From assembly GCA_015494335.1 (NCBI GenBank), contig WGBK01000174.1:1-8173 (forward strand): a stretch of DNA of 8,173 nucleotides, read 5' to 3'. Shown one piece after another: positions 1 through 7,038 of the stretch. Made by a program: the position numbers and the translations under genes. Source of the DNA: Gammaproteobacteria bacterium (GTDB lineage: Bacteria; Pseudomonadota; Gammaproteobacteria; GCA-001735895). The notes below the pieces were generated by a model, which saw nothing but the letters and a program-made list of their open reading frames with translations, was not told the origin of the DNA and did no database searches. Numbering within the stretch: the first letter of the stretch is position 1; every line of letters begins with the position of its first letter.

Positions 1-1284
1 CCCCTGATGCCCGGCCCCGGTTTCGTGGAAGAAATGCGCATCCTGGGCCGGCTGCGCACCTTCCTCACCTGGTCCTGCATCAACACCGCGCCGGTGATCG
101 CCGAATGGAAAGGCACGGGCACGCCCCTGCTAATGCTGCTCGGCCGGCGCGGCCAGATCATGCACATCGATCCCTTCGACAACAAGAAGGGCAACTTCAA
201 CGTCGCCGTGGCGGCGGCCAGCGGCGCCGGCAAGAGCTTCTTCACCCAGGAGATGGTCACCAGCCTGCTCGGAACCGGCGGCCGGGTCTGGGTCATCGAC
301 TCGGGGCGCAGCTACGAGCGGCTCTGCCACCTGGTGGGCGGCACCTACCTCGAGTTCTCGGAAGGCACGCGCATCAATCTCAACCCCTTCACCGGCATCC
401 GTGACATCGCGGAAGAGACGCCCATGCTCAAGGCGGTGCTGGCGCAGATGGCCGCCCCGAAAGACGGGCTCAACAGCCTGCAAATGGCCTTTCTCGAAGA
501 GGCGATCAAGGCGACCTGGGACGCGCACGGCAACCAGGCCACCATCTCCCAGGTGGCCGACTGCCTGCTCGGGAACGAAGAGGAAAGCGCCCGGCGCGTC
601 GGGCGCATGCTCTATCCTTACACCCGCAACGGCAGCTACGGCCGCTACTTCGAGGGGGCCTCCAACATCGACCTGGACAACCCCTTCGTGGTGCTGGAGC
701 TGGGCGAACTGGACGCCCGACCGGATTTGCAGACCGTGGTGCTCCTGCTGCTGATGATGCGCATCACCGAGGCCATGTATCTCGGTGACCGCAACCAGCG
801 CAAGCTGTGCATCATCGACGAGGCGTGGCGGCTGATGGGACAGGGCAACGCCGGCCAGTTCATCGAGCAGGGCTACCGCACGGCACGCAAGTTCGGCGGG
901 GCGTTCATGACCATTACCCAGGGCATCGACGACTACTTCAAGTCCGGCACCTCCAAGGCCGCGCTGGACAACGCCGACTGGGTGTTCCTGCTCCGCCAGA
1001 AGCCCGAATCCATCAAGGCCGCCGAGAACAGCGACCGCATCATGATGGACGAGGCCCTGCGCCGCCTGCTGACCAGCGTGGACACCCAGCAAGGCAAGTA
1101 CTCGGAGATCGCCGTCATGGGTCCCGGCGGCACCACCGTCGGCCGCCTGGTGGTGGACCCCTTCGCCGAAAAACTCTACTCCACCCGCGCCGAAGAGTAC
1201 GCCGCCATCAAGGCGATGCAACGCCAGGGCATGAGCCTGGTCGCAGCAATCGAGCGACTGGTGGAAACCGGAGGGAGCCGCTGA
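1..1284 (+). CDS. traC: TraC-type conjugation ATPase (VirB4 family), 5' end outside window
   Basis: This is the C-terminal part of the F-type TraC ATPase, a VirB4-family AAA+/RecA-like motor at the cytoplasmic base of the conjugative type IV secretion machine that powers pilus assembly. The frame is open to base 1, so the N-terminal VirB4-like domain lies upstream. Counting from the Met at nt 7, residues 70-77 (AASGAGKS, nt 214-237) are a Walker A motif of the [AG]x4GK[ST] kind. Residues 267-274 (LCIIDEAW) are Walker B with the catalytic Glu. YRTARKFGG at 290-298 fits the conserved arginine region, and MTITQG at 301-306 carries the sensor Gln typical of VirB4 ATPases. Near the end, LLTSVDTQQGKYSEI at 354-368 also looks family-like. 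The stop overlaps the trbI start (TGATG), which implies coupled translation. The identification is firm; only the length upstream is unknown. Confidence 0.95.
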   Translation, partial: PLMPGPGFVEEMRILGRLRTFLTWSCINTAPVIAEWKGTGTPLLMLLGRRGQIMHIDPFDNKKGNFNVAVAAASGAGKSFFTQEMVTSLLGTGGRVWVIDSGRSYERLCHLVGGTYLEFSEGTRINLNPFTGIRDIAEETPMLKAVLAQMAAPKDGLNSLQMAFLEEAIKATWDAHGNQATISQVADCLLGNEEESARRVGRMLYPYTRNGSYGRYFEGASNIDLDNPFVVLELGELDARPDLQTVVLLLLMMRITEAMYLGDRNQRKLCIIDEAWRLMGQGNAGQFIEQGYRTARKFGGAFMTITQGIDDYFKSGTSKAALDNADWVFLLRQKPESIKAAENSDRIMMDEALRRLLTSVDTQQGKYSEIAVMGPGGTTVGRLVVDPFAEKLYSTRAEEYAAIKAMQRQGMSLVAAIERLVETGGSR

Positions 1285-1613
1285 TGCCGCGCTGGACATA
1301 CAGCCTGCTGTTCGGACTTGCGGGTGGACTGGTCGCTCTGCTGGTGGAACGCATCGTCTTTCCACCGCTGACCGTCGCCCACGTGGACCTGGCCGGACTG
1401 GTTAACGACCACGTCCGCCGTCCCGAGCTGATGAATCTCCCCGAAGCGGAACGCTCGATGGATGCAGCCCGTTTCGCCGCCCGCCTGGAAAAGGAGACGG
1501 CGAAGCTGGCCCGGGAATACCGTGTCGTCATTCTTGCTGCTCCAGCCGTCGTCTCCGGCGCGCCCGACCTTACATCGGTTCTGCGCAAACGCATCGAGGA
1601 ACACACGCCATGA
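1284..1613 (+). CDS. trbI: TrbI-like F-type conjugation protein (single-pass membrane)
   Basis: The product is a 109-residue protein with one N-terminal membrane segment (about residues 7-22, LLFGLAGGLVALLV) after a short Arg-containing start, so it is probably anchored in the inner membrane with the rest periplasmic. The C-terminal stretch VVILAAPAVVSGAPDLT (81-97) matches the hallmark end of the F-type TrbI family, where an Ile/Val-rich strand leads to a Gly-Ala-x-Asp-hydrophobic-Thr motif. Residues 56-80 are a charged helix. In the F plasmid TrbI sits directly after TraC and affects pilus outgrowth or retraction; that role is family knowledge. The ATG overlaps the traC stop by one base and has a GAGGGAG ribosome site at 1271-1277 with 6-nt spacing. 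The stop overlaps the next ATG in an ATGA. It is not related to the VirB10-type TrbI of RP4, which shares the name. Confidence 0.8.
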   Translation: MPRWTYSLLFGLAGGLVALLVERIVFPPLTVAHVDLAGLVNDHVRRPELMNLPEAERSMDAARFAARLEKETAKLAREYRVVILAAPAVVSGAPDLTSVLRKRIEEHTP

Positions 1614-2140
1614 CGACACAGACCCTGGCGCTCGAATCCATGGACCCTCACTCGAAGATCCATCGCTTCGCCCGGTGGATGGGCCTCACCCTCGGCATCA
1701 TCATATCGATCTGGCTTATCTCCCTGATGCTCTCGCCTTGGTACCGACTCGGCATCAACGGCACCGACAGCCTGCCGGGCGTGCTGTACCTGGTGCTCAA
1801 AACTGAGGCCGCGAAAACCCGCGGTGATCTGGTCGCGTTCTACCCGCCGGAGAACCGCTTCTACCCGAAGGGAATGTTCTTCATCAAGAAGGCAATGGGC
1901 ATGCCCGGCGATAAAGTCACCCGCAAGGGACGGGATTTCTACATCAACGACGAATACATCGCCACCGCCAAAACCCGGTCACGGTCCGGTAAGCTCTTGC
2001 GGCCCGGAGCGGCCGGAGTGATTCCAAACGGATATTATTTCGTCTGGACGCCCCATCCTGACAGTTACGACTCCCGCTATGAAGACATCGGCTGGATTCC
2101 CGAAGATCGCGTTATCGGTCGCGCTGTTCGCCTGTTCTAG
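1610..2140 (+). CDS. traF: Conjugative transfer signal peptidase, S26 family (TraF/TrhF-like)
   Basis: This 176-residue serine peptidase belongs to the S26 (LepB/TraF) group. Residues 26-42 form a membrane anchor. GTDSLPG at 51-57 places the nucleophile at Ser54. FIKKAMGMPGDKV at 91-103 is the box with the general base, most likely Lys93 by analogy to the IKR..GLPGD box of LepB. GYYFVWTPHPDSYDSRYEDIG and IPEDRVIGRAV (141-173) match the C-terminal boxes around the SxDSRY and GRA motifs. Proteins of this type mature or cyclise conjugative pilin, or process other transfer proteins; which substrate is used here is not visible. The start at 1610 overlaps the trbI stop (ATGA) and has GAGGA at 1596-1600. 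An internal Met11 is a weaker alternative. Naming varies: RP4 calls it TraF, SXT/R391-type elements TrhF and R27 TrhP. It is unrelated to the thioredoxin-like TraF of the F plasmid. Confidence 0.9.
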   Translation: MTTQTLALESMDPHSKIHRFARWMGLTLGIIISIWLISLMLSPWYRLGINGTDSLPGVLYLVLKTEAAKTRGDLVAFYPPENRFYPKGMFFIKKAMGMPGDKVTRKGRDFYINDEYIATAKTRSRSGKLLRPGAAGVIPNGYYFVWTPHPDSYDSRYEDIGWIPEDRVIGRAVRLF

Positions 2141-2723
2141 CATCCTGCTTGGAGAGGACCTTGGCGTTGTAGGCCCCGTCTACCCCATCGCCGAGCAGGA
2201 CATGCTTGTGACAATCGAGCAGCGCCTCAAAGCACTGGAGGAAAGCGGCGAGCTGGCACGTATCGAAGAAGACGCCAAGGCCCGGTACAGAGCCTATGTG
2301 GAACGCCCGAAAGGCGTACACCTCCCACGCGCAAAGAAAGACCGGACCTACTATGTGGACCCCAGCCTCACTGTTCCCTATGACATCAGGGACCACGAGG
2401 GCCGCATCATTCACCCGGCAGGAACCACTGTGAATCCACTAGATTACATTACACTATCGAAGCAACTCCTGTTCTTCGACGGCGACGACACAATCCAAGC
2501 TGAATGGGCACGATCGGTGATTGACAGCGATCCGCTACGAGTGAAACCAATTTTGACCAATGGATCGGTATTAGCACTCATGAAGAAGTGGCAATTGCGC
2601 CTGTTCTTCGATCAGCGCGGAAAGTTGACGGAACGATTTCGTATTCAGCGGGTGCCGGCTATAGTGAGCCAAGATGGGAAGCGGTTGAGAGTAGTGGAAC
2701 ATAATCTCGACAATCCTGAATGA
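2079..2723 (+). CDS. traW: TraW, periplasmic F-type pilus assembly protein
   Basis: The product is a 214-residue exported protein needed for F-pilus assembly; in the F system TraW works with TrbC and TraU in the periplasm. Residues 1-25 form a signal peptide (Lys2 and Lys9, then the hydrophobic stretch IALSVALFACSSILLG). DLGVVGPVYPIAE at 27-39 is the characteristic TraW N-terminus of the mature protein. RLFFDQRGKL (174-183) and RVPAIVSQDGKRLRV (192-206) match the conserved C-terminus, with the order FDQxG then a VPA..SQ-like strand. The ATG at 2079 lies inside traF, a 62-nt overlap in another frame. No strong ribosome site is seen, but this start is the only one giving a full signal peptide. 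Codons 3' of about 2400 are AT-richer (about 51% GC by hand count) than traC (about 63%). The gene looks complete and ends just before the cargo insertion. Confidence 0.9.
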   Translation: MKTSAGFPKIALSVALFACSSILLGEDLGVVGPVYPIAEQDMLVTIEQRLKALEESGELARIEEDAKARYRAYVERPKGVHLPRAKKDRTYYVDPSLTVPYDIRDHEGRIIHPAGTTVNPLDYITLSKQLLFFDGDDTIQAEWARSVIDSDPLRVKPILTNGSVLALMKKWQLRLFFDQRGKLTERFRIQRVPAIVSQDGKRLRVVEHNLDNPE

Positions 2724-2867
2724 CCACGTTATTTTCCGAGGCACAATTTTTCGCTGCCTCAGATTGGCCCGAAGCGGACGCTCGGAGATTAGCCGGAACT
2801 AACCCAGTTCGGTCAGTGCGGTCTTTGGGTGGCGGTAAATGCCTTCGTGTCATGCTGTCGCCCGCTC
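2724..2867. other. Intergenic junction between convergent traW and cargo gene
   Basis: These 144 nt separate the traW stop from the minus-strand cargo stop (TGA, complement of 2868-2870). No gene is supported. Two small hairpins are present. GAGGCA (2738-2743) pairs with TGCCTC (2755-2760) over an 11-nt loop. GAACT (2796-2800) pairs with AGTTC (2806-2810) over a 5-nt loop, extended by CC/GG past a bulged G. Neither is followed by a T tract on either strand, so an intrinsic terminator is possible but unproven. The segment must either let operon transcripts pass toward traU or block them. Confidence 0.5.
2726..2736 (+). repeat. Left copy of short inverted repeat flanking the cargo
   Basis: ACGTTATTTTC begins 3 nt after the traW stop. 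Its reverse complement, with one T fewer, lies at 7135-7144 (GAAATAACGT) about 20 nt before the traU ribosome site. The perfect core is 9 bp (2726-2734 against 7136-7144). The two copies frame almost exactly the extra DNA between traW and traU. A chance match of this length between two flanks of about 150 bp is not rare (roughly one in ten), so its role as an element end is only suggestive. No target-site duplication is seen beside it. Confidence 0.3.
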
Positions 2868-5800
2868 TCAATAGCGAAGCCTCTTCGTGATCTTCGCTTC
2901 GGAATCCTGCCACGCGGCTTCGCGCTCGTAGGATGCGGCGATGTCCTCAAGGAGTCCCCCGACATAGGGATAGTCGAAGTGCAAGCGCTCAGCCCAGGCG
3001 CGGTATTTCGCGGCGAGCTCGCGCTCTTGTTCGCCCCCTTCGCTCCGCCAGTGAACGCCGCGAGAGTTACGAACACCGATACAGAATCCCCTGCCGACTT
3101 CCGGGGATGCTATCCCTTCCATAGCCTCGCAGACCGCTTCGCAGGGCCACATGCCGTTCTCGCCCTCAGGCGCCTTGGCGAGCAGTTGACCAAGGCAGTG
3201 ATCACCAATGTCCGCGCGGGCGTACTCGCGGCACAGGTGCCGAACCTGGGTGAGCCATGCAACGAGTGCCGCCGCGTCTATCTGACCGTTTTCGTCCGTG
3301 CCGGGAATCTTCTTTATCTGGTCGAGAAGGCGATAGGCTGCCGAAGCGACTGCCGCGCGCTGCTCGGGATTCTCGATCCGCCATTCCGGCGGATCCTCTC
3401 CTCCGTCACTCCGCTTGTAGGCGAGTGCCACCGCCTGGACGAATACCTCCGGCGATTGCGCGATCTGGCTTTCGAGATTCGGAATTCCGTGCTCGCTGTG
3501 ATCGAGGGCATCGATGAAGAGGAACTCGAGCTGGGCCATTTCATCACGGGTGACGCCCGCGCGGCCATCAAGCGAATCCAGTGCCTCGGAAATGTAATAG
3601 CGGTCGAGCTTGAACTGGCCTGCCGGTTCGGCATTGACCGTTGCGACGTCGCGCAGCAGCCGCTTGAGGCGTGACGTCTCAATGTCCTTGAAATCCATGT
3701 GGACGGCGTGGAAAGCCGCGCGGGGCCTCTGGGCCTCCAAAAGGCGATCGATCATTTCGGTAAGCTCGGCGGGCGTGTGCCGGCCCCAGGACGGGACCAC
3801 GTCCTTCCAGTACCCGGCGCGGATGTCCTCACTATAACCGTCCAGAAGACGCCAAGTGGATGCCTTGAAAGGCGCGCATACAAATAGTCGCTTACGTTCT
3901 TCGGCAGGTAGCTCTTCAGCTACAGCCTGCAATACCCCGGCGCGCGTCTCGTCCCCGATCGCCAAAAGGAAGCCTTGCAGGCACCACTCTGCCTTGCTCT
4001 GGAGTCCTCCGTCAAGGGAAAGGCAGCGCCGAATGAAATCGGCCCGCGAGCTAACGTCGGTAACACAAGATGCCGCGTAATGGCCGACGATGCCGGAGGC
4101 ACCGCTGGCGGTAAGCAACTCCTTAACACCCTCGAAACCGCGCTCGGTCCATATCTCAGTCATCGCTTCGCGGCGCAGCCTGTCGATACGCTCGTAGCGC
4201 TTCTTATAATCGAAATCCTCCTCTTCGATCTCATCAGCCGATTCCTGCACCCACTGACTCGCAAACAGCCAACCGTGCCGGATGACCGGATCGTCGGGCC
4301 GAAGGCTGTCATAGGCTTCGCGGGCACGGTCGCGGGTTGCGTCCCCAAGCTTCCGTCGGCGGCCACGCCGAGTGAACGCGAACCGCCGGATGCGCTCGCG
4401 CAACGTGGCCTTGGCGGCTTCGCCGGCTTCCCGGGACCATTCATCGATCAGGTCCCAGACCTTGGACTGGTCTTCCTCGGGCATACCCTGGAGAGATTCG
4501 ACCAGATCGCCAAGGGTCTTCTCGTCGTGGGACGGCCAAGCGATCAGGAAATCCAGGGCCTTTCGCGTGAAGTCGTATATCTCCTTGTCCGCGACGACCT
4601 GCCCAGCCCCGGAGGCGTCGCTGCGCCAGCGGGGCCTGTAGCTGTAATGGCCGATCCGGGAGCCCGGCTTGATCTGCGCGATGCAAATCTCCCAGCCGAC
4701 ATCCGGGAAACGCCTAATAAGTGTCTCCAGCGCCTTGACTCTCTGATCTACCGAGGCCGCCGTCTGCGGCATCCATGATCTGAAGATGGCCTGAAGGCTG
4801 GCGTCTGGTTTATTCGCCCAGTTGTCGTCGATTTTCGGTCGGGAGAGCTGGGCTAGGATCGCCGATACGCGCGGGAGGTTTTGCGGTTTCCAGGCAAGGC
4901 ACTCCAGCGCCCAGAGAAGGCCCGTCCTCGACGGCGATGCCCAGAACGAGCCGCTGTCGACAGGCTTGAGAAGACCGAAGACAACGGGATCGTTGCATCG
5001 CAGGTCCTCTTCGATGATCTTCAGGAATTCATCGGGTGCGGCTTCTGCATAGCGTGGCAGATTGCGGTCGTGGGAGAGCAGCTTTTCTAGTGTCAGCGGT
5101 GTTAGAAGTTTGCGGATTAGAACTGTGACCCGGCCTTCGACGTCGATGCCGAGACGGCTCTGGAACAGGTTGTTGCCGTGGACCGACAGGATGACGAGTG
5201 TCTCACAGATACCCTCGCGCAACGCGCCGGAGTGATCGCGTTTCTTGCCATACAGGGCCGCGGCCCACCTGTCCTCTTCCGGCAATTCGAGCGCCGGGTC
5301 GGACTCGGAAAGGACGTACTCTGCGGCCTCGAAGAACCGGTCGAGGTCCGCCGGCGTGATCATCCGCGCAATCGCAAACAAGGCGTCAATCTTCGATGCG
5401 ACACCCCGGTAACGTCCGGCAGACCACACAGGGCTGTCATCGAACCGAAGTAGGCGCGCGACGTCGTCTTCGATTGTCTCGTACTTTCGATCCGCCACGT
5501 AGGAGACGATCTCGCGATCAGCCTCCGGTTCGGCATGCCAAGCGCCGATCAGGGCCATCGGCACGAGAGTCTTTGCCGTGTCGTCATCGCCGGCCCATGC
5601 CGGCGTCCTGATCGCGGCATTCTGCGAGAGGCGGCGGCGCAGGATCGTCGGCGAACGACCCGACTCCCTTGCAAGCCGATCGACGTCGCCATCGTCGATT
5701 CCCATGGCGGTGAGCGCCTTCTCGAAGGCGCCATAGCTGAGCAGGTCAAGCGCAATGTCGGCTTTTGTATCGACGGCGTTGCGAGGGCGGATCACGATGC

Positions 5801-6938
5801 AATGAAGCCGGCGATGGGCGTAGGCGAGTTCGCGCTCGGCGTCTTCAGAATGGACAATCGGGATGAAAGGCACTGAGGATGCAACGAGCGTCCTGATAGT
5901 CGCAGGACATGTGAAGACTGCGGAGAGGTCTTTGAATTGGCGGAGTCCTTCGTCATCAAACAGGCAGGCGAGAAAAGCGAGCGCCTCGTCCCGCGAGTCG
6001 GCAGCGACGACGAAGGGCCTGTCGCTCGGCTTGTCAAGCCACCCCTTGAACGTGTCCCGGTACGCGGTGATCGAAGGTGCGAAAATTTCGGGCGTTAGAT
6101 GGGGCTCGCTGGCGTTCGCCCAGCGATGCCACGCCTGCTCCAGCGTCTCATAGCCGCTGATCGGCAGGGCGAGTTGTTCGGCAAGCCAGATCTGTGCCGG
6201 CACCGACTGCTCCAGCCACTGCTCAAGATCACTCGCATCGAAAGCCCTGACAGCCTTCCAGTCGCCGGCCTCGTTCTTTTTTTTCTCCCAAGCAGTCTTG
6301 CCGGGCCAGTTGCGAGGTGTCACGAAGACGAAGGTGCTGTTTGCCCGCTCAGCGGGATCAACCGAGGTGAGCCGCGCGGTGTAATCCCTGTTCGCTTTGA
6401 CATCCGGCTTCTGGTCGGTGCCGAACTCCCAATAGGATCTCCCCTCGGGAACCCAGGGTGTGGCGGCGCCCGCTTCGACGAAACCATCGGAGCCCTTGCG
6501 CTGCGCGTTGTCGTAGCCGGGGAAGTCGACCTGGCGGAGGTCATTGCCGGTCGAGTGCACCAGCTTCCGCAGAAGGACGGGAAGATGGGTGCGGGCATCG
6601 ATCTGGCTGTCGGCCCAGTCCTCTATCTGCCTTGCCTTGATAGCCAGGAAATTCGGGACGAAGGCGCGAACCGCGACCTCCTTTTCTTCCGCGCGCCGCA
6701 CCTGCCGGTCGTAGGCGGCTTGCATATCGAGCAGCCGCTTCCGGTCAGCTCCGAACGCCTTTTCCAGCCTGATCGCCATTTCGGGGGACAGGGCGGATTT
6801 CCCGTTTAGGAAATTGGACAGGGCTGGCCTGCCGATGCCGAGCCGCTTTGCCGCGTCTTTCACGGACATCCCAACAGGGATGATACTCTCGCGGACGTAG
6901 GCGCCGGGATGAGTGGGTATTTTGTGCGAGGTCGTCAT
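2868..6938 (-). CDS. Giant HigA-like HTH fusion protein with nuclease-like region and helical-repeat scaffold; candidate defence protein
   Basis: This is a 1356-residue cargo protein. Residues 9-80 match HigA/VapI-type XRE antitoxins: an HPGAYVRE-like start, helix-turn-helix at about 24-47 (MSVKDAAKRLGIGRPALSNF then LNGK), and the LLDMQAAYDRQ end. Residues 97-140 lead into a region resembling a PD-(D/E)XK/Mrr-like fold: GSDG at 149-152, WEFGTD at 170-175, KANRDY at 181-186, FVFVTPRNW at 203-211 and DLEQWLEQ at 237-244, so Asp151, Glu171 and Lys177 or Lys181 are possible active-site residues. About 300-400 sits where a STAND NTPase would start, but FVVAADSRDEAL (309-320) lacks GK[ST]. A winged-helix-like stretch follows (SGRSPTILRRRLS, 426-438), then mainly helical sequence to the end, some of it repeat-like. 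From memory, the part after the HTH resembles a widespread uncharacterised family of about 1200 residues. The start at 6938 is set by GGAGGG with 8-nt spacing. It is a single gene with no HigB partner, antisense to the tra operon. Defence is inference. Confidence 0.85.
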   Translation of the reverse strand: MTTSHKIPTHPGAYVRESIIPVGMSVKDAAKRLGIGRPALSNFLNGKSALSPEMAIRLEKAFGADRKRLLDMQAAYDRQVRRAEEKEVAVRAFVPNFLAIKARQIEDWADSQIDARTHLPVLLRKLVHSTGNDLRQVDFPGYDNAQRKGSDGFVEAGAATPWVPEGRSYWEFGTDQKPDVKANRDYTARLTSVDPAERANSTFVFVTPRNWPGKTAWEKKKNEAGDWKAVRAFDASDLEQWLEQSVPAQIWLAEQLALPISGYETLEQAWHRWANASEPHLTPEIFAPSITAYRDTFKGWLDKPSDRPFVVAADSRDEALAFLACLFDDEGLRQFKDLSAVFTCPATIRTLVASSVPFIPIVHSEDAERELAYAHRRLHCIVIRPRNAVDTKADIALDLLSYGAFEKALTAMGIDDGDVDRLARESGRSPTILRRRLSQNAAIRTPAWAGDDDTAKTLVPMALIGAWHAEPEADREIVSYVADRKYETIEDDVARLLRFDDSPVWSAGRYRGVASKIDALFAIARMITPADLDRFFEAAEYVLSESDPALELPEEDRWAAALYGKKRDHSGALREGICETLVILSVHGNNLFQSRLGIDVEGRVTVLIRKLLTPLTLEKLLSHDRNLPRYAEAAPDEFLKIIEEDLRCNDPVVFGLLKPVDSGSFWASPSRTGLLWALECLAWKPQNLPRVSAILAQLSRPKIDDNWANKPDASLQAIFRSWMPQTAASVDQRVKALETLIRRFPDVGWEICIAQIKPGSRIGHYSYRPRWRSDASGAGQVVADKEIYDFTRKALDFLIAWPSHDEKTLGDLVESLQGMPEEDQSKVWDLIDEWSREAGEAAKATLRERIRRFAFTRRGRRRKLGDATRDRAREAYDSLRPDDPVIRHGWLFASQWVQESADEIEEEDFDYKKRYERIDRLRREAMTEIWTERGFEGVKELLTASGASGIVGHYAASCVTDVSSRADFIRRCLSLDGGLQSKAEWCLQGFLLAIGDETRAGVLQAVAEELPAEERKRLFVCAPFKASTWRLLDGYSEDIRAGYWKDVVPSWGRHTPAELTEMIDRLLEAQRPRAAFHAVHMDFKDIETSRLKRLLRDVATVNAEPAGQFKLDRYYISEALDSLDGRAGVTRDEMAQLEFLFIDALDHSEHGIPNLESQIAQSPEVFVQAVALAYKRSDGGEDPPEWRIENPEQRAAVASAAYRLLDQIKKIPGTDENGQIDAAALVAWLTQVRHLCREYARADIGDHCLGQLLAKAPEGENGMWPCEAVCEAMEGIASPEVGRGFCIGVRNSRGVHWRSEGGEQERELAAKYRAWAERLHFDYPYVGGLLEDIAASYEREAAWQDSEAKITKRLRY
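6277..6284 (-). other. A8 run forming an A_AAA_AAG slippery site in the cargo gene
   Basis: On the coding strand Lys219-Lys220-Lys221 read aaa aaa aag, giving eight A in a row followed by G. The last seven coding bases (6282 down to 6276) are the heptamer A_AAA_AAG in the correct zero-frame phase, the same slippery sequence used by E. coli dnaX for -1 frameshifting. After a -1 shift the frame runs 15 more codons and stops, giving a 236-residue product with the HTH and most of the nuclease-like region. Loss of one A also leads to an early stop. No convincing stimulatory stem-loop or upstream Shine-Dalgarno was found, so it may simply be a mutable homopolymer. Confidence 0.35.
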
Positions 6939-6946
6939 TGCCCCTG

Positions 6947-6952
6947 CCCTCC
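6947..6952 (-). promoter_or_regulatory. Ribosome binding site of the cargo gene (decides its start)
   Basis: On the minus strand GGAGGG stands 8 nt before the ATG at 6938. The only upstream in-frame alternative is a GTG at 6989 that would add 17 residues. That GTG lies inside the operator palindrome and overlaps the predicted -10 region, upstream of the expected transcript start, so it is rejected. Confidence 0.75.
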
Positions 6953-6961
6953 AGCCAAAGA

Positions 6962-6989
6962 GTGTATCGTGTAGCGCTATACGATACAC
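6962..6989. promoter_or_regulatory. 28-bp near-perfect palindrome, likely autoregulatory operator of the cargo gene
   Basis: The arms GTGTATCGT (6962-6970) and ACGATACAC (6981-6989) are exact reverse complements. The 10-nt centre GTAGCGCTAT is itself symmetric (TAGCGCTA), so 13 of 14 base pairs match; only G6971/T6980 fails. The palindrome covers the predicted -10 element and start point of the minus-strand cargo promoter, 24 nt upstream of its ATG. HigA-type antitoxins are known to bind inverted repeats over their own promoters as dimers. With an HTH of that family at the protein's N-terminus, self-repression is the natural reading. Binding itself is inferred. Confidence 0.75.
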
Positions 6990-7009
6990 ATAGCTGCAGA
7001 ACGAATCAA
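6981..7009 (-). promoter_or_regulatory. Predicted sigma70 promoter of the cargo gene
   Basis: Read on the minus strand, TTGATT (7009-7004) is a -35 element with 4 of 6 consensus bases. After a 17-nt spacer comes TATCGT (6986-6981) as a -10 element, matching 3 of 6 positions including the first TA and the last T. The expected start near 6974 would give a leader of roughly 35 nt before the ATG at 6938. The -10 lies inside one arm of the palindrome, so repressor binding would exclude RNA polymerase. Confidence 0.5.
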
Positions 7010-7038
7010 GCCCCCCCAGCAGCGATCAGGGAGCAGCA

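Noticed and set aside
130..1365. Long minus-strand ORF of 411 codons opposite traC
   Set aside because: It lies antisense to clear TraC motifs, its translation is low in complexity (His, Gly, Ala and Val rich) with no family signal, and such shadows are common in GC-rich genes.
2127..2138. Possible lipobox (LFAC) in the TraW signal peptide
   Set aside because: Phe in the -2 position does not fit the lipobox consensus, and the TraW family has ordinary cleavable signal peptides.
2738..2760. Hairpin after traW as an intrinsic terminator
   Set aside because: It has only 6 bp of stem, an 11-nt loop and no following T tract, so it is mentioned within the intergenic entry but not called as a terminator.
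2829..3674. Plus-strand ORF of 281 codons opposite the 3' end of the cargo gene
   Set aside because: It is the antisense shadow of the helical C-terminal region, has no ribosome site and has no recognisable motif.
3975..4778. Plus-strand ORF of 267 codons opposite the cargo gene, and a similar one at 6099-6809
   Set aside because: Both are antisense to the continuous 1356-residue frame, which has recognisable domains and a proper start. Their translations show no domain.
6939..6989. Upstream GTG start adding 17 residues to the cargo protein
   Set aside because: It falls within the operator and upstream of the predicted transcript start, while the ATG at 6938 has a strong GGAGGG site and begins just before the HigA-like domain.
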